Shown here: positions 50,738 through 62,720 of the stretch, in pieces
Layout: every line of letters starts with the position of its first letter
Position numbering within the stretch: position 1 is the first letter of the stretch
Notes under the pieces: model-generated
What the model was told of the DNA's origin: nothing
Seen by the model: only the letters and a program-made list of their open reading frames with translations
The model's database searches: none
Translations under genes and position numbers: made by a program
NCBI GenBank assembly: GCA_027488735.1
Contig: JAIYBB010000007.1
Span: 1 to 64,000 of the forward strand
Source of the DNA: Comamonadaceae bacterium
GTDB lineage: Bacteria; Pseudomonadota; Gammaproteobacteria; Burkholderiales; Burkholderiaceae_C
Direction of reading: 5' to 3'
Length of the DNA stretch: 64,000 nucleotides

Positions 50738-53700
50738 ACCTCTCGGCGTTGTTCATCCGACGCCCGGTAGCCACATCTTTGCTGATGCTGGCTTTGTTGC
50801 TGTCGGGCGCGCTGGCCTATCGGTTTTTGCCCGTGGCTTCGCTGCCGCAGGTGGATTACCCGACGATTCAAGTCAGCACCTTGTACCCGGGTGCCAGCCC
50901 GAATGTGATCACAGCATCAGTGACTGCGCCGCTCGAGCGACAGTTTGGACAAATGCCAGGACTGGCCTTGATGACCTCGGTGAGTTCGGGCGGTGCGTCC
51001 GTCATCACTTTGCGTTTTTCGTTGAAGCTGCCGCTGGATGTGGCCGAGCAACAAGTGCAAGCCGCGGTCAATGCCAGCGCCAATTTTTTGCCTGCCGATT
51101 TGCCCATGCCGCCGAGCTACAGCAAAGTCAATCCGGCGGATGCGCCGATCATGACCTTGGCGGTCAGTGCCGACGACATGCCGTTGACGCAGATCCATGA
51201 CCTGGTTGAAAACCGATTGGCCATGCGCTTGTCACAGGTCAGTGGCGTGGGGTTGGTGGGTATTGCCGGCGGCCAACGACCTGCTGTGCGGGTGCAAGTC
51301 AATCCGCAGGCATTGGCCGCCGCGGGCTTGTCATTAGAGGATGTGCGCAATGCCATCAACCTCAACAACGTGAACATGGCCAAAGGCAGTTTGGACGGCA
51401 CTGCACGCGCATCAAGCTTAGATGCGAATGACCAATTGCGTTCACCCCAAGAATATTCACAGTTGGTGTTGGCATTTGTCAGAGGCAGTCCACTGCGTTT
51501 GGGTGATGTTGCAGATGTGGTGGAAGCCGCGCAAAACAACCAGCTTGCTGCTTGGGCAAACCGCACACCCGCCATCATCGTCAACATTCAACGTCAGCCC
51601 GGCGCCAATGTGATTGATACGGTTGAACGCATTCAGCAGCAATTGCCTAGGTTGCGCGAAGCCATGCCCCCTGGTGTCAAGGTGCAAGTACTGACAGATC
51701 GCACCGTCACCATCCGCGCGTCGGTGCGTGATGTGCAGTTCGAATTGCTGCTGTCGGTTGCGTTGGTTGTGATGGTTATATTTTTGTTCTTGCGAAGTGT
51801 GGCGGCAACTGTCATACCTGCGGTAGTGGTGCCATTGTCTTTGGTGGGAACGTTTGGTGTCATGTACTTGGCTGGGTTTTCCATCAACAACCTGACCTTG
51901 ATGGCCTTGACCGTGGCCACGGGCTTTGTGGTGGACGACGCGATCGTCATGATCGAGAACATCAGCCGATTTTTGCAAGACCGAAAAACCCCGATGTCGC
52001 CCATGCAAGCCGCACTTGAAGGCGCTAAGCAAATGGGCTTCACCATCATTTCGCTGACATTTTCTTTGGTGGCGGTGCTGATTCCCTTGCTGTTCATGGG
52101 CGATGTGGTGGGGCGCTTGTTCCATGAATTCGCCATCACCTTGGCGGTGGCTATTTTGATTTCTGCAGTCGTGTCGTTGACGCTCACACCCATGATGTGC
52201 GCTTATGTGTTGCGGTCTGCGTCCGCGTCCTCCGACCGTGGTGCAAGCATGCATACAACGCCACGTTGGTTGTCCTGGGCCATAGACCGTTATGCAAGCG
52301 CATTGCGCACCGTGTTGAACCGGCCTTGGCAAACACTGGCCCTGTTCGTGTTGACGGTGGTGGCAACTGTGGCGGTGTATCTGGCCATGCCCAAAGGTTT
52401 TTTTCCATTGCAAGACACAGGTGCAGTACAAGTCATCACTGAGGCCACCCAAGCCACTTCCTTTGCCGCCATGTCGCAGCGTCAGCAGGCGCTTGCAGAC
52501 GTGTTGCTCAAAGACCCGGCAGTGCAAAGCCTCAGCTCATTCATTGGGGTCGACGGCCCCAACACCACGCTGAACATGGGGCGCATGACGTTGAACCTGG
52601 TGCCCAAATCACAACGCGATGCGCCCTTGCCAGAGATCTTGCACAGACTGACGCTTGCCTCTGGTTCCATCAGTGGCATGCGTATGTATTTGCAACCTTT
52701 GCAAGACCTCACCCTTGAGGACCGGGTGGCGCGTACCCAATACCGTTTTTTACTCAGTGGCCCTGACAACGAACAGTTGGGCCTGTGGTCGCAACGCTTG
52801 ATGGAGCGCTTGCGTGAGCACCCATCTTTGTCTGATGTGGCCAGTGATTGGCAAGACCAAGGTTTGCAGGCCTATGTCAGGATCGACAGAGACGCAGCAA
52901 GTCGCTTGGGCGTTTCTGTGGCGGCAGTTGATAACGCGCTCTACAACGCATTTGGTCAGCGATTGGTGTCCACCATCTTCACGCAAAGCAATCAGTACCG
53001 TGTAGTGCTGGAGGTGGACCCCGCACACCGCGTGGGCCCTTCGTCGCTGGCTCTTTTGACCGTGCCTTCGGTCAGCGGCGCACAGGTGCCACTCAGCAGC
53101 GTGGCCAGCATCGAGCAGCGCAACAGCGTGCTGAGCCAAGTGCATGTCAATCAGTTTCCCGCGGTGACGGTATCGTTTCAGATGTCCGAAGGGGTGTCGC
53201 TGGGTGAAGCAGTGGCTGCGATAGAACAGACATGGCAACGCATGCGCGAACAAGAGGATGTTCCATCCAGCATTGAGTCGCGTTTTGAAGGCGCTGCCAT
53301 GGCATTTCAAGCGTCATTGCGCCACAACCTGTGGTTGGTGTTGGCTGCTGTGGTGACCATGTACATCGTGCTGGGGGTGTTGTATGAGAGCTATGTGCAC
53401 CCGGTCACGATTTTGTCTACTTTGCCGTCGGCCACGCTGGGCGCTTTGCTGGCCTTGTGGTTGGCTCGCATGGACATCAGTTTGATCGCAGTCATCGGCA
53501 TTATTTTGTTGATCGGTATCGTCAAGAAAAACGCCATCATGATGATTGACTTTGCTTTGGATGCCGAGCGTCGCCAAGGCCTGAGCCCGCGAGAGGCCAT
53601 CGAGCAGGCCTGCCTGTTGCGCTTTCGGCCCATACTGATGACCACGTTGTGCGCTTTGTTAGGTGCCTTGCCTTTGATGCTGGGCAATGGCGTGGGCAGC

Positions 53701-53838
53701 GAGTTGCGACAACCTTTGGGCGTGACTTTGGTGGGCGGCTTGATCGTCAGTCAGTGGTTGACCTTGTTCACCACGCCGGTGATTTACTTGTTGCTTGAGC
53801 GCTGGAGCAAAGCGCGCAAATCGCTGGCACAGCCATGA
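50734..53838 (+). CDS. mdtB: RND multidrug efflux permease (MdtB-like)
   Basis: This 1034-aa permease starts [18 protein letters not shown], with twelve membrane segments expected in the RND 2x6 pattern. The proton-relay aspartates are Asp401/Asp402 in [13 protein letters not shown], and [15 protein letters not shown] carries the partner Lys. It pumps drugs or detergents out using the proton gradient. A second, distinct RND permease follows, the MdtBC arrangement in which the two form a heterotrimer. Both flanking junctions are ATGA overlaps. Confidence 0.94.
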   Translation: MNLSALFIRRPVATSLLMLALLLSGALAYRFLPVASLPQVDYPTIQVSTLYPGASPNVITASVTAPLERQFGQMPGLALMTSVSSGGASVITLRFSLKLPLDVAEQQVQAAVNASANFLPADLPMPPSYSKVNPADAPIMTLAVSADDMPLTQIHDLVENRLAMRLSQVSGVGLVGIAGGQRPAVRVQVNPQALAAAGLSLEDVRNAINLNNVNMAKGSLDGTARASSLDANDQLRSPQEYSQLVLAFVRGSPLRLGDVADVVEAAQNNQLAAWANRTPAIIVNIQRQPGANVIDTVERIQQQLPRLREAMPPGVKVQVLTDRTVTIRASVRDVQFELLLSVALVVMVIFLFLRSVAATVIPAVVVPLSLVGTFGVMYLAGFSINNLTLMALTVATGFVVDDAIVMIENISRFLQDRKTPMSPMQAALEGAKQMGFTIISLTFSLVAVLIPLLFMGDVVGRLFHEFAITLAVAILISAVVSLTLTPMMCAYVLRSASASSDRGASMHTTPRWLSWAIDRYASALRTVLNRPWQTLALFVLTVVATVAVYLAMPKGFFPLQDTGAVQVITEATQATSFAAMSQRQQALADVLLKDPAVQSLSSFIGVDGPNTTLNMGRMTLNLVPKSQRDAPLPEILHRLTLASGSISGMRMYLQPLQDLTLEDRVARTQYRFLLSGPDNEQLGLWSQRLMERLREHPSLSDVASDWQDQGLQAYVRIDRDAASRLGVSVAAVDNALYNAFGQRLVSTIFTQSNQYRVVLEVDPAHRVGPSSLALLTVPSVSGAQVPLSSVASIEQRNSVLSQVHVNQFPAVTVSFQMSEGVSLGEAVAAIEQTWQRMREQEDVPSSIESRFEGAAMAFQASLRHNLWLVLAAVVTMYIVLGVLYESYVHPVTILSTLPSATLGALLALWLARMDISLIAVIGIILLIGIVKKNAIMMIDFALDAERRQGLSPREAIEQACLLRFRPILMTTLCALLGALPLMLGNGVGSELRQPLGVTLVGGLIVSQWLTLFTTPVIYLLLERWSKARKSLAQP

Positions 53839-56800
53839 ATGTGTCGGCTGTTTTCATCGCCCGACCGGTGGCTACTACCTTGCTCAGTTTGGGTGTGGCG
53901 ATTGCTGGCGTCTTGTCTTATGCCCTCTTGCCGGTGGCCCCTTTGCCGCAGGTCGACTACCCGGCCATTTCAGTTCAAGCGAGTTTGCCCGGGGCCAGTC
54001 CGGAGACCATGGCCGCGACAGTCGCCACACCATTGGAGCGCGCATTGGGCAGCATTGCGGGCGTCAATGAGATGACATCAACCTCGTCGCAAGGCAGCAC
54101 ACGCATCAGTTTGCAATTCGATTTGGAACGTGACATCAACGGTGCAGCACGCGATGTGCAAGCTGCCATTAACTTGGCGCAAACCCTGTTGCCAAGCGGC
54201 ATGCCAAGCCGACCCACCTACCGCAAAGTCAATCCTGCAGAAAGCCCGATGTTGATCATCGCGCTGACCGCCACCCAGTTTTCACGCGCAGACATGGTGG
54301 ATCTGGCGTCGACCGTGTTGGTGCAACGTTTGTCGCGGGTCGACGGCGTGGGTCAGGTCAGCATTGGCGGTGGCGCTTTGCCTGCCGTGCGCGTCGCGGT
54401 GCAGCCCGAGCGCTTGTCTGCGTATGGTTTGTCTTTGGAAGATGTGCGCCAGGCTTTGGTCGCGGGCAACGCGCATCGCCCCAAAGGGATGGTGGAAGAT
54501 GAACACCAGGCATGGCAAATCGAAGCCAACGACCAAGCCTACAGTCCCGCTGATTTTGCGGGCATGGTGATTCGCTATCAAAATAACCGCACCGTGCGGG
54601 TGCAGGATGTGGCTCAAGTCAGTGAGGCCATGCAAGATGTGCGCACCGATGGCATCTCGCAAGGCAAACCGGCGGTGTTGCTGGTGCTGTTTCAGCAACC
54701 GGGGGCTAATGTGATCGAAGCAGTCGATGCCGTGCGTCGTTTGTTGCCTGCATTGCAAAAAGAAGTGCCCACTGGCATGGCCATGGAAGTGGTGTCAGAC
54801 CGTACGCCCACTATTCGTGGTTCCTTGGCAGAAATTCAAAAATCGCTGGCTATATCCATGGGCTTGGTGATTTTGGTGGTCGCACTTTTTTTAAAGCGCT
54901 GGCGCACTGCGCTGATTCCTGCCGTGGCTGTGCCGTTGTCTTTGGCCGGCACCTGTGCCGTGATGTATTTGCTCAATTTCAGTTTGAACAATTTGAGTCT
55001 GATGGCGTTGACGATAGCCACCGGGTTTGTGGTGGATGACGCGATCGTGGTGCTTGAGCACATCACCCGCTTGCGTGAACGCGGCGTGCCACTGCGTCAA
55101 GCGGTGTTGCAAGGCAGTCGTGATATCGGATTCACGGTGGTGGCGATCAGCGTGTCTCTGGTCGCAGTGTTCATTCCGATTTTGTTCATGGGGGGCGTGC
55201 TCGGGCGCTTGTTCCACGAATTTGCAGTGGTGATGACGGTCGCCATTTTGATGTCTTTGCTGGTCTCGCTGACCACCACCCCGATGATGTGCGCCCAGTT
55301 ATTGCCAGCCACTCCTTTGCCTGTTAAGCCTCGACGACGGCAGTACATTCTTCGGTGCTACCGGCGCAGTCTGGCGTGGACTTTGCGGCATCAATGGTTG
55401 ATGTGGCTGGTGCTGTTGGCCACTGTCTTGCTGAATGTCAGTTTGTACCGCGCCATTCCCAAAGGTTTTTTTCCACAGCAAGACACCGGCCGCATCAATG
55501 GCTACATACGGGCTGACCAGAGTTCGTCGTTTCAAGCCATGCAGCAGCGCCTGCACAGCATGTTGGCAATTGTTCAGGCAGATCCGGCGGTGCTCAATGT
55601 CACCGGCTTCACAGGCAACAGCCAACGCAATGCGGCGCAAATGTTCATGACCTTGAAGCCGCGCCATGAGCGCGATGCAAGCGCCGATCAAGTCGTCAAA
55701 CGTTTGCGTGCCAAACTGTCCAAAGAGCCGGGTGCCAGACTGTTCATGACGCCTGTGCAAGATTTGCGCATAGGGGCCAGAGCCGGTGGTTCGCAATTTG
55801 AATACACGATCAAGGCTGATGAATTGGCGCAACTGCGCGAGTGGGAGCCCAAGATCAGACGTGCCATGGCCAAGCTCAAAGAACTTGATGACATCAACAA
55901 CGACTATGAAGACCGTGGCTTGCAAACGTCTATCGTGGTTGACCGTGATGCCATGGCCCGTTTCGGTTTGACCATGCGCGACATAGACACCACCTTGGCC
56001 AATGCGTTTTCACAGCGACAAGTCAGCACCATTTACAACCCGCTCAACCAATACCGGGTGGTGCTTGAATTGGGTGCCACTTACTTGCAAAACCCTTCCT
56101 CGCTGGATAACTTGAATGTCATCAACAGCAAAGGAGAGGCTGTTCCTTTGCGTTCGTTTGCGCAGGTGGTCATGACAGGGGCTGCTTTGTCTGTGTCTCA
56201 CGACGCCGGTGTGCCCTCGGATACCTTCAGTTTCAGCCTGGCTGCGGGCGTGAGTTTGTCGCAAGCCACCGAGGCCATCAATGACACCGTGGCGCAATTG
56301 CAGTTGCCGGTGTCCGTGCGTGGCGGGTTTGCCGGAACAGCCAATGCGTTTGAAAAATCGCTCAAAACACAACCATTGTTGTTGCTGGCGGCTTTGATCT
56401 CCGTTTATTTGGTGCTGGGTATTTTGTATGAAAGCTTGCTGCATCCCTTGACCATTTTGTCCAGTCTGCCGTCAGCCGGTGTGGGCGCTTTGCTCACGCT
56501 GATGTGGTTTGACAAGGAGTTCAGCGTCATCGCCATGATCGGCGTCATCTTGTTGATTGGCATTGTCAAGAAAAATGCCATTTTGATGATAGATGTGGCC
56601 TTGCAAACGCAACGTCTCGGACGCACCGCTGCACAGTCGATTTTTCTCTCGGCACAATCTCGCTTGCGCCCGATACTGATGACCACAGTCGCCGCTATGT
56701 TGGGCGCGATACCGCTGGCACTGGCCTACGGGGTGGGCGCAGAGATGCGTCAACCCTTGGGTTTATCGGTGTTGGGTGGGTTGGTGTTGAGCCAGTTGCT

Positions 56801-56924
56801 CACGCTCTACACCACACCTATTGTGTATGTCGGGTTGGAAAATGCCAGGGCTTGGGTGTTGGGGCAGCGCCCGCTTGACACGCACAGGCACAATCCGTCG
56901 ACCATGAATGGAACTGTTGCATGA
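53835..56924 (+). CDS. mdtC: RND multidrug efflux permease (MdtC-like)
   Basis: This 1029-aa permease starts [19 protein letters not shown]. It has the RND aspartates Asp401/Asp402 ([13 protein letters not shown]) and [15 protein letters not shown]. Its sequence differs clearly from the preceding permease, so this is not a recent duplication. In E. coli the MdtBC complex exports bile salts and novobiocin. The substrate here is unknown. ATGA overlaps join it to its neighbours on both sides. Confidence 0.94.
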   Translation: MNVSAVFIARPVATTLLSLGVAIAGVLSYALLPVAPLPQVDYPAISVQASLPGASPETMAATVATPLERALGSIAGVNEMTSTSSQGSTRISLQFDLERDINGAARDVQAAINLAQTLLPSGMPSRPTYRKVNPAESPMLIIALTATQFSRADMVDLASTVLVQRLSRVDGVGQVSIGGGALPAVRVAVQPERLSAYGLSLEDVRQALVAGNAHRPKGMVEDEHQAWQIEANDQAYSPADFAGMVIRYQNNRTVRVQDVAQVSEAMQDVRTDGISQGKPAVLLVLFQQPGANVIEAVDAVRRLLPALQKEVPTGMAMEVVSDRTPTIRGSLAEIQKSLAISMGLVILVVALFLKRWRTALIPAVAVPLSLAGTCAVMYLLNFSLNNLSLMALTIATGFVVDDAIVVLEHITRLRERGVPLRQAVLQGSRDIGFTVVAISVSLVAVFIPILFMGGVLGRLFHEFAVVMTVAILMSLLVSLTTTPMMCAQLLPATPLPVKPRRRQYILRCYRRSLAWTLRHQWLMWLVLLATVLLNVSLYRAIPKGFFPQQDTGRINGYIRADQSSSFQAMQQRLHSMLAIVQADPAVLNVTGFTGNSQRNAAQMFMTLKPRHERDASADQVVKRLRAKLSKEPGARLFMTPVQDLRIGARAGGSQFEYTIKADELAQLREWEPKIRRAMAKLKELDDINNDYEDRGLQTSIVVDRDAMARFGLTMRDIDTTLANAFSQRQVSTIYNPLNQYRVVLELGATYLQNPSSLDNLNVINSKGEAVPLRSFAQVVMTGAALSVSHDAGVPSDTFSFSLAAGVSLSQATEAINDTVAQLQLPVSVRGGFAGTANAFEKSLKTQPLLLLAALISVYLVLGILYESLLHPLTILSSLPSAGVGALLTLMWFDKEFSVIAMIGVILLIGIVKKNAILMIDVALQTQRLGRTAAQSIFLSAQSRLRPILMTTVAAMLGAIPLALAYGVGAEMRQPLGLSVLGGLVLSQLLTLYTTPIVYVGLENARAWVLGQRPLDTHRHNPSTMNGTVA

Positions 56925-58282
56925 ACCGCTGGACCCGTAGTTTGTTGCTTGTAGGCGTGGCCTTGTTCTTGGGCGGCTGCAGTGGGTTGTTCAAGCCAGC
57001 CCAATTACCTCCCGCACCGGCCATGCCAGAAATGCAGCAGACTGAGCTGCCGCAGGCCAGCATCGACCCGGATTGGTGGACGCTGTTCAACGACCCTGTG
57101 CTCAACCAATTGCAAGCGCAATTGGCTTCGGGCAATTTGAATATGCAGTTATTGGCGGCCCGTGTACGACAGGCGCAAGCCACACTGGCTTCGGCGCAAA
57201 GCAGTGTGTTGCCAACCGCCACCCTCAGCACCGGCGCGAGCCGCGGGCAATCGATAGGCGGCAATCCCGCCAATACGGTCAGTGTGACCGCACCGCTCAG
57301 CTGGGAGCTGGATGTATGGGGCAGACTGGACGCAACGGCAACGGCTGCACAAGCCGGCTTGCAAGCCAGTCGCGCGGACTTGGCGTTGGCGCGTTTGTCG
57401 GCGCAAGCCAGTCTGGTGCAAACCTATGTGGCGATTCGCGCCGCTGAACAACAGGCGGCGGTGTTGACCTCAGCGCAGGTGGCGTATGAACGTGCCTTGC
57501 AGTTGACACGCTACCGTTATGAGGCAGGTGTGGTGTCTGCGGCTGATGTCACGCAAGCGCAGTTGCAAGTCAGCAGCACGCAAGCGCAGTTGATCGAGGT
57601 GAACAGCAGCCGTACCCAATTGCTGCATGCGATGGATGTGTTGTTGGGACAAGCCCCCGGGCAGTTGCAATTGACAGCAGCTGCTGCATTGCCGGCGGTG
57701 CCAGCGTTGCCAGAGGTGGTGCCGGCTGCATTGCTACAGCGTCGCCCCGATGTTCGCGCGGCTCAGCAACGCGTGTTGTCAGCGCAAGCTAATGCAGGCG
57801 CAGTACAGGCCGCTTTTTTTCCCAGCTTGAGCTTTACTGCCACGGCAGGCTACAGCAACAACGGCTTGGGAAATTTATTCAGCGCATCCAATTTGTTGTG
57901 GTCCATGGGACCGAGCATGGCGTTGAATCTGCTGGACGGCGGCAAACGCAAAGCGGCGCAGGCCGACGCATTGGCCGCACTGGATGCTGCTGGCATTGTC
58001 TACAAGCAAACCGTATTGCAAGGTTTGCAAGAAGTGCAGGACAACCTGGTCGCGGCTTACCAGTTGCAATTGCAAAGCCAGGCGCAAGCGCAGGCGCTGC
58101 AAGCCGCGCAGCGCAATCTGTCCATCAGCCAAGCGCAATACGCGGCCGGAACCGTCAGCTATTTGAATGTGGTCACGGCACAAACCGCTGCCTTGTCCGC
58201 CGAGCGCAGTTTGTTGGATATACAAAACCGCCGTGTGTTGGCGGCGACCCAGTTGATGAAAAACTTGGGCGGGCGCTTGTGA
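56921..58282 (+). CDS. Outer-membrane efflux channel lipoprotein (NodT/OprM family)
   Basis: This 453-aa protein has a lipoprotein signal with lipobox LGGC (Cys20), followed by the outer-membrane factor fold: PDWWTLFNDPVLNQLQAQL and paired long coiled-coil repeats (AAEQQAAVLTSAQVAYERALQLTRYRYEAGVVSAADVT in parts). It forms the exit duct of the RND pump. Its start overlaps mdtC (ATGA), and it is the last gene of the operon, 40 bp from convergent cca. Confidence 0.93.
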   Translation: MNRWTRSLLLVGVALFLGGCSGLFKPAQLPPAPAMPEMQQTELPQASIDPDWWTLFNDPVLNQLQAQLASGNLNMQLLAARVRQAQATLASAQSSVLPTATLSTGASRGQSIGGNPANTVSVTAPLSWELDVWGRLDATATAAQAGLQASRADLALARLSAQASLVQTYVAIRAAEQQAAVLTSAQVAYERALQLTRYRYEAGVVSAADVTQAQLQVSSTQAQLIEVNSSRTQLLHAMDVLLGQAPGQLQLTAAAALPAVPALPEVVPAALLQRRPDVRAAQQRVLSAQANAGAVQAAFFPSLSFTATAGYSNNGLGNLFSASNLLWSMGPSMALNLLDGGKRKAAQADALAALDAAGIVYKQTVLQGLQEVQDNLVAAYQLQLQSQAQAQALQAAQRNLSISQAQYAAGTVSYLNVVTAQTAALSAERSLLDIQNRRVLAATQLMKNLGGRL

Positions 58283-58322
58283 AAAATCGCGCTTGAAGAT
58301 CGCCGTCAACAAGGCCTGGGCA

Positions 58323-59561
58323 TTAATTTTTCATGGTTGCCAGTGCAGCGGCGATGGCTTTGACCCGAGCTTGCTCTATGCGTTGCCCCACTTCCATGCC
58401 ACTCAATCCTTGCTCCATGGCCAAGGCAGACATGTTGGCGGTGTCCACAGACAGCGCAGCGTCCAGCATGTTCTGCAAATGTGCGGACTGAGGGTAGTCG
58501 CGTTGTTGCAGCCCTAAACGGCCTCTGGCATCGGATTCACACGTCATCAGAACGCGCACAAACCGATCGGGGCGGCGGATGGCATCGCACCGGAGCAACA
58601 AACGCAGCAAGGCTTCTGCGCCGAAGGACATGGCGCCGTGTATGTGGCCATGCTCGCGTGCCACCACTTCGGCTAATTCGCGGCATGGCACCGGCACACG
58701 CAGTCGCTCGCAGACGTTTCGAAGCAGTGTCACGCTGCGCTGTTCGTGGCCGATGTGGCGCGGCAGCAGCTCTTTGGCAGTGGTGCCTTTTCCCAGGTCA
58801 TGGCACAAGGCAGCAAAACGCACATCAAGCGGCGCATGCACGCGGGCAGTTTCGTCCAGCACCATCTCCAGGTGCACACCGGTGTCAATTTCCGGGTGGT
58901 GTTCGGCGGGTTGTGGCACGCCATACAAGCGGTCCACTTCAGGTAATAGTTTTTTCAATGCACCGCAGTCGCGCAAGACCTGCAACATACGTGAAGGTCG
59001 GGCGGCCATCAAACCTTTGGCCAATTCTTGCCACACACGTTCGCTGACCAAGGCATCCACTTCACCGGCGGCCACCATGTCTTGCATCAGCGCAATAGTT
59101 GGTTCAGCCACTTTGAAACCGGGAAAGCGCGCCGCGAATCGCGCCACACGCAGTATGCGCACCGGGTCTTCGCGAAACGCCTCAGTCACATGGCGCAGCA
59201 CTTGGTGTTGCACATCAAGTTGACCACCATAAGGATCGATCAGCGTGCCGTCCCCGGCTTGCGCCATGGCGTTGATGGTCAAGTCGCGCCGTGCCAAATC
59301 TTCTTCCAAGCTCACCTCGGGCGAGGCGTGCACCACAAAGCCTTTGTAGCCCGGAGCGGTTTTACGCTCGGTGCGCGCGAGTGCGTATTCCTCGTGGGTC
59401 TGCGGGTGCAAGAACACGGGAAAGTCTTTGCCCACTGGTGTGAAGCCCTGCGCGGCCATGGCCTCCGGTGTGCTGCCCACCACGACCCAATCGCGGTCGG
59501 CGCCAGTGATGCCCAGCATGGCATCTCGAACTGCGCCTCCGACGAGATAGGTCTTCTCCAA
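58323..59561 (-). CDS. cca: Multifunctional CCA tRNA nucleotidyltransferase
   Basis: This 412-aa protein has LVGGAVRDAMLG with the active-site aspartates in ADRDWVVVG, RRDLTINAMAQ, and the C-terminal HD phosphohydrolase motif ALCHDLGKGTT. It adds or repairs the CCA end of tRNAs; the HD domain adds phosphatase activity. It lies directly downstream of the NDUFA9-like gene, which ends three bases upstream. Confidence 0.96.
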   Translation of the reverse strand: MEKTYLVGGAVRDAMLGITGADRDWVVVGSTPEAMAAQGFTPVGKDFPVFLHPQTHEEYALARTERKTAPGYKGFVVHASPEVSLEEDLARRDLTINAMAQAGDGTLIDPYGGQLDVQHQVLRHVTEAFREDPVRILRVARFAARFPGFKVAEPTIALMQDMVAAGEVDALVSERVWQELAKGLMAARPSRMLQVLRDCGALKKLLPEVDRLYGVPQPAEHHPEIDTGVHLEMVLDETARVHAPLDVRFAALCHDLGKGTTAKELLPRHIGHEQRSVTLLRNVCERLRVPVPCRELAEVVAREHGHIHGAMSFGAEALLRLLLRCDAIRRPDRFVRVLMTCESDARGRLGLQQRDYPQSAHLQNMLDAALSVDTANMSALAMEQGLSGMEVGQRIEQARVKAIAAALATMKN

Positions 59562-59564
59562 AGG

Positions 59565-60467
59565 TCAGGCCTGCGGCAACAAAGGAAACACGGTATCGAG
59601 GGGTGCGGCGATTGGCACACCCAACGCAGACAAGCCCGGCGCCTTGCCGCTGGCGATGTTGTCGACTTGCATGGACGCCAGGTTGTCGCGGCTCATCAGC
59701 GGCGGCCCCGGCAGCAGTTCCATCACCAGTGCTTGCAAGTACGCCATGGCCTCTGGCAGACCCACGACCAGTCGGGGGTGACCGGCCCAGCGTCCGGCAT
59801 GTTGCACCAGTTCTTTCAAGCTGTAGGTCTGCGGCCCCGCCAGTTCATACACCTGCCCCACGGTTTCGCGGTGCATCAATGCATACACCACGGCCTTGGC
59901 CACATCTTGAACCCACACCGGTTGAAACCGGGTACGGGCACCCGCCAGTGGCACGAACGGTGCAACAGATTGCAAGCGGGCAAACAGGTTGATGAATGCA
60001 TCGTCTTCGCCAAAGATGACACTTGGGCGCAGCACACTCAGTTGCAAACCGTGGACCACTTCGGATTGCAACGCGGCTTCACCTTGCGCTTTGCTGCGTT
60101 GGTAAAGCGATGGACCGTGCAGGTCCGCCCCCAATGCGCTGACATGTACCATGCGCAGCACGCCGGTTTGCACACAAGCGTGTGCCAGTTGCCTGGGTAA
60201 CTGCACATGCACTTTGTCAAACGCGGCGCGGTCACCGTGCAGTATGGCCACCAGGTTGATGACTGCATCATGGCCGGGCAGCAATGCAGCCAGCGCTTGC
60301 GGGTCATGCACATCGGCTTGCACCACGGTGACCAGTGGCAACATTTGTACCGAACGCGCAGGCAGGCGGCGCGTGACCACAGTCACATGCACACCCGCGC
60401 GGTTGAGCGCTTCGCACACATGCCGCCCTACGAACCCACTGCCACCAAAGATCAGAACATTTTTCAT
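59565..60467 (-). CDS. Complex I NDUFA9-family epimerase-like protein
   Basis: This 300-aa atypical SDR has an NAD(P)-binding start NVLIFGGSGFVGRHVCEAL, followed by VINLVAILHG, VHVSALGAD and YQRSKAQGE. Such proteins resemble the NDUFA9 subunit of mitochondrial complex I and are common in betaproteobacteria, where their role is unclear. I chose ATG 60467; the in-frame GTG at 60473 is weaker. It diverges from tal, with 74 bp between the chosen starts, and precedes cca. Confidence 0.87.
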   Translation of the reverse strand: MKNVLIFGGSGFVGRHVCEALNRAGVHVTVVTRRLPARSVQMLPLVTVVQADVHDPQALAALLPGHDAVINLVAILHGDRAAFDKVHVQLPRQLAHACVQTGVLRMVHVSALGADLHGPSLYQRSKAQGEAALQSEVVHGLQLSVLRPSVIFGEDDAFINLFARLQSVAPFVPLAGARTRFQPVWVQDVAKAVVYALMHRETVGQVYELAGPQTYSLKELVQHAGRWAGHPRLVVGLPEAMAYLQALVMELLPGPPLMSRDNLASMQVDNIASGKAPGLSALGVPIAAPLDTVFPLLPQA

Positions 60468-60541
60468 AACCACGAATGTAGCCTGATTGATGAATCAGAT
60501 ACAGAGGTGGACGCGAAAAACCCATTCGCGATAATCTGTGC

Positions 60542-61486
60542 ATGAACCAATTAGACGCACTCAAGCTTTGTTCAACGGTGGTCGCCGATACCGGCGATTT
60601 CCAGCAGATCAGCGGCTTTCAGCCCCAAGACGCCACCACCAACCCCTCGCTGATCTTGAAGGCCGTGCAAATGCCGGCCTACCAGCAATTGCTGCAAGAC
60701 ACGGTGATCTCCCACAACGGGGCACCGTTGGATGAAGTGATGGACCGGTTGCTGGTCCATTTCGGTTGCCGGATCTTGGCATTGATTCCCGGCCGAGTGT
60801 CTACCGAGGTGGACGCCCGACTGAGTTTTGACACAGCCGCCACCGTCGCGCGTGCCCAGCGCATCATGGAGCTTTACCGGCACGAGGGCATTGACAAAGC
60901 GCGCGTGCTGATCAAGATCGCAGCCACCTGGGAAGGCATTGAAGCCGCGGCGCAATTGGAACGCCAAGGCATACACACCAACCTCACGCTGTTGTTTTCG
61001 TTTGCCCAAGCCGTGGCATGTGGTGACGCTGGCGTGGCATTGATATCGCCATTTGTCGGTCGAATTTACGATTGGCATAAAAAGGCCGCCGGTGCGCAAT
61101 GGGACGAATCTGCCCGTGCGGGTGCAAATGACCCGGGCGTGCAAAGCGTGCGTCGCATTTATCACCACTACAAAAAACACGGCATCGCTACCGAGGTGAT
61201 GGGCGCGAGTTTTCGCAACACAGGACAGATCATTGCATTGGCCGGTTGCGACTTGCTCACCATCAGCCCGGAATTGCTGGCTCAACTGCAAAGCAGCCAC
61301 GCGCCAGTTCATTCTGCGTTGAAGCCAGAGTTATCCAAGGCCATGGACCTGCCCGAGTTGCATTTGAACCAAGCGCAATTTCGTTTTGCCATGAACGAGG
61401 ACACCATGGCCAGCGATAAATTGGCCGAAGGCATACGAGCGTTTTGTGCCGATACCCGCAAACTCGACGCATTACTCAGTGCATAA
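60542..61486 (+). CDS. tal: Transaldolase
   Basis: This 314-aa protein has [12 protein letters not shown], the Schiff-base lysine in [15 protein letters not shown], and [11 protein letters not shown]. It transfers a dihydroxyacetone unit between sedoheptulose-7-phosphate and glyceraldehyde-3-phosphate in the pentose phosphate pathway. Length and motifs match the TalB type. Confidence 0.96.
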   Translation: MNQLDALKLCSTVVADTGDFQQISGFQPQDATTNPSLILKAVQMPAYQQLLQDTVISHNGAPLDEVMDRLLVHFGCRILALIPGRVSTEVDARLSFDTAATVARAQRIMELYRHEGIDKARVLIKIAATWEGIEAAAQLERQGIHTNLTLLFSFAQAVACGDAGVALISPFVGRIYDWHKKAAGAQWDESARAGANDPGVQSVRRIYHHYKKHGIATEVMGASFRNTGQIIALAGCDLLTISPELLAQLQSSHAPVHSALKPELSKAMDLPELHLNQAQFRFAMNEDTMASDKLAEGIRAFCADTRKLDALLSA

Positions 61487-61576
61487 GCACCTTGTCATAA
61501 ACGCCTGTTCAGACATGCCAATCCAACCGAATTTTTGGTCGAATGGCAATGTTGACCTGTCCACACCGGATACGCG

Positions 61577-62479
61577 TTACTTTTTTTGAAATTGCAGACA
61601 GGGGTCCTCGCGTGTGCGAACAGGCGTGACCCAAATGAAATCGGCTTTGTCACGCCAACTTTGCAGCCACTCATCCCTGTCTGTACCGGTGCTCAATGGC
61701 CGTTGTTCAAGCAGCAGCAGACTGACCACCCGCACCTGCGGCTGATTGGCGCGGATGATTTGTGGCACCCCCACGTGTTTCCATGCGTGGCCATTGCCCG
61801 CCAACAAGACCGATGGCAAGTGCTGCAGCAGCACCGAGGCCATGCTGGCGTCGCGGGCGCGCTGCACCGCGATCATGGCGTCAAACATATGGGCGGGCAG
61901 GGCCGAACAATGCCCTTGATCGATTTCCTGGCGCAAAAGTTTCAAGCCGGTATCGTCCAGCGTGGCTTGGCGCAACAATTGTTGCAACTCGTTAGAGACA
62001 CTGGCCCCTTGGCTTTTATAGACATCTCGGGTTTGGGCGGCTGGAATATTGCCGCCATACAAAGCCAGTCCAGCTTGCTGCACCGCTTCAAACAGCACCT
62101 GATGCAGGGGCCATTGCCAAGCTTTTGCATCAAAGCCGGCTTGGGCCAGCGCAACTGGCAAAGATTGCTGCATGTCGATGCGTTTGCCAGCGTCCATGTG
62201 CTCGGCCACGATGGTCACACCCCGCGTTGACATCCTGCGCAGCAAATCCGCCCGTAACGCATGGTGTCTGGGGTTGTCGTGGACTTCGCCCCACACAGAC
62301 ACATCGGCTTGGTCCAACGCATGCAACAAATCAGAAGGGGTGATCTGCTTGCCACTGGCGACCTGGAAAAGTTGCTCATGTTCGGCCAAAGCTGGGAGCG
62401 CTTGTGCAGGGGATAACACGCTCAACCAAGTCAGGCCGAGAAACAATCGAAGCGCACGAAAAAAAACAAGGGGCAGCAT
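61577..62479 (-). CDS. ChaN-family exported protein
   Basis: This 300-aa protein has a cleavable signal peptide (likely cut after LSPAQA) and the ChaN core: VWGEVHDNPRHH, VAEHMDAGKR, and LLAGNGHAWKHVGVP. ChaN proteins bind haem and are thought to help iron uptake. Most are lipoproteins; here I see no lipobox cysteine in the signal region, so it is probably soluble in the periplasm. The ribosome binding site is weak. Confidence 0.87.
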   Translation of the reverse strand: MLPLVFFRALRLFLGLTWLSVLSPAQALPALAEHEQLFQVASGKQITPSDLLHALDQADVSVWGEVHDNPRHHALRADLLRRMSTRGVTIVAEHMDAGKRIDMQQSLPVALAQAGFDAKAWQWPLHQVLFEAVQQAGLALYGGNIPAAQTRDVYKSQGASVSNELQQLLRQATLDDTGLKLLRQEIDQGHCSALPAHMFDAMIAVQRARDASMASVLLQHLPSVLLAGNGHAWKHVGVPQIIRANQPQVRVVSLLLLEQRPLSTGTDRDEWLQSWRDKADFIWVTPVRTREDPCLQFQKK

Positions 62480-62720
62480 GGCTTAGGCGCAGGTTTATAA
62501 AGTGGAGGAGGGGTCAAAAAGCAATCACATCGGTCAATGAACAACACCTTAGCGCTTTTTGTCGTTGCTATTGCTTCTCAGAAAGATACCCCTGATGCGC
62601 AAGCCCCTGAAAAATGGCATAGTCTAAGCAATGATAAAGAAATAAAGAAATTAAATATTCGACTTAAAAGGTTATAAAAAATCAATATCAAAACTCGGCA
62701 TAAACCTTTTTAATACAGCC
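62480..62720. promoter_or_regulatory. Divergent intergenic region chaN-lysR
   Basis: These 241 bp hold no gene. The right half (62620-62705) is AT-rich and likely carries the lysR promoter and LysR-type binding sites, but I could not define a clear T-N11-A box or sigma-70 pair. The left half has no notable structure. Confidence 0.35.

Noticed and set aside
51457-52527. 356-aa minus-strand open frame inside mdtB
   Set aside because: It is a His/Gln-rich shadow of the permease, which has conserved RND motifs.
59028-60200. 390-aa plus-strand open frame over cca and the NDUFA9-like gene
   Set aside because: It crosses two convincing minus-strand genes and shows only His/Gln/Arg-rich shadow composition.
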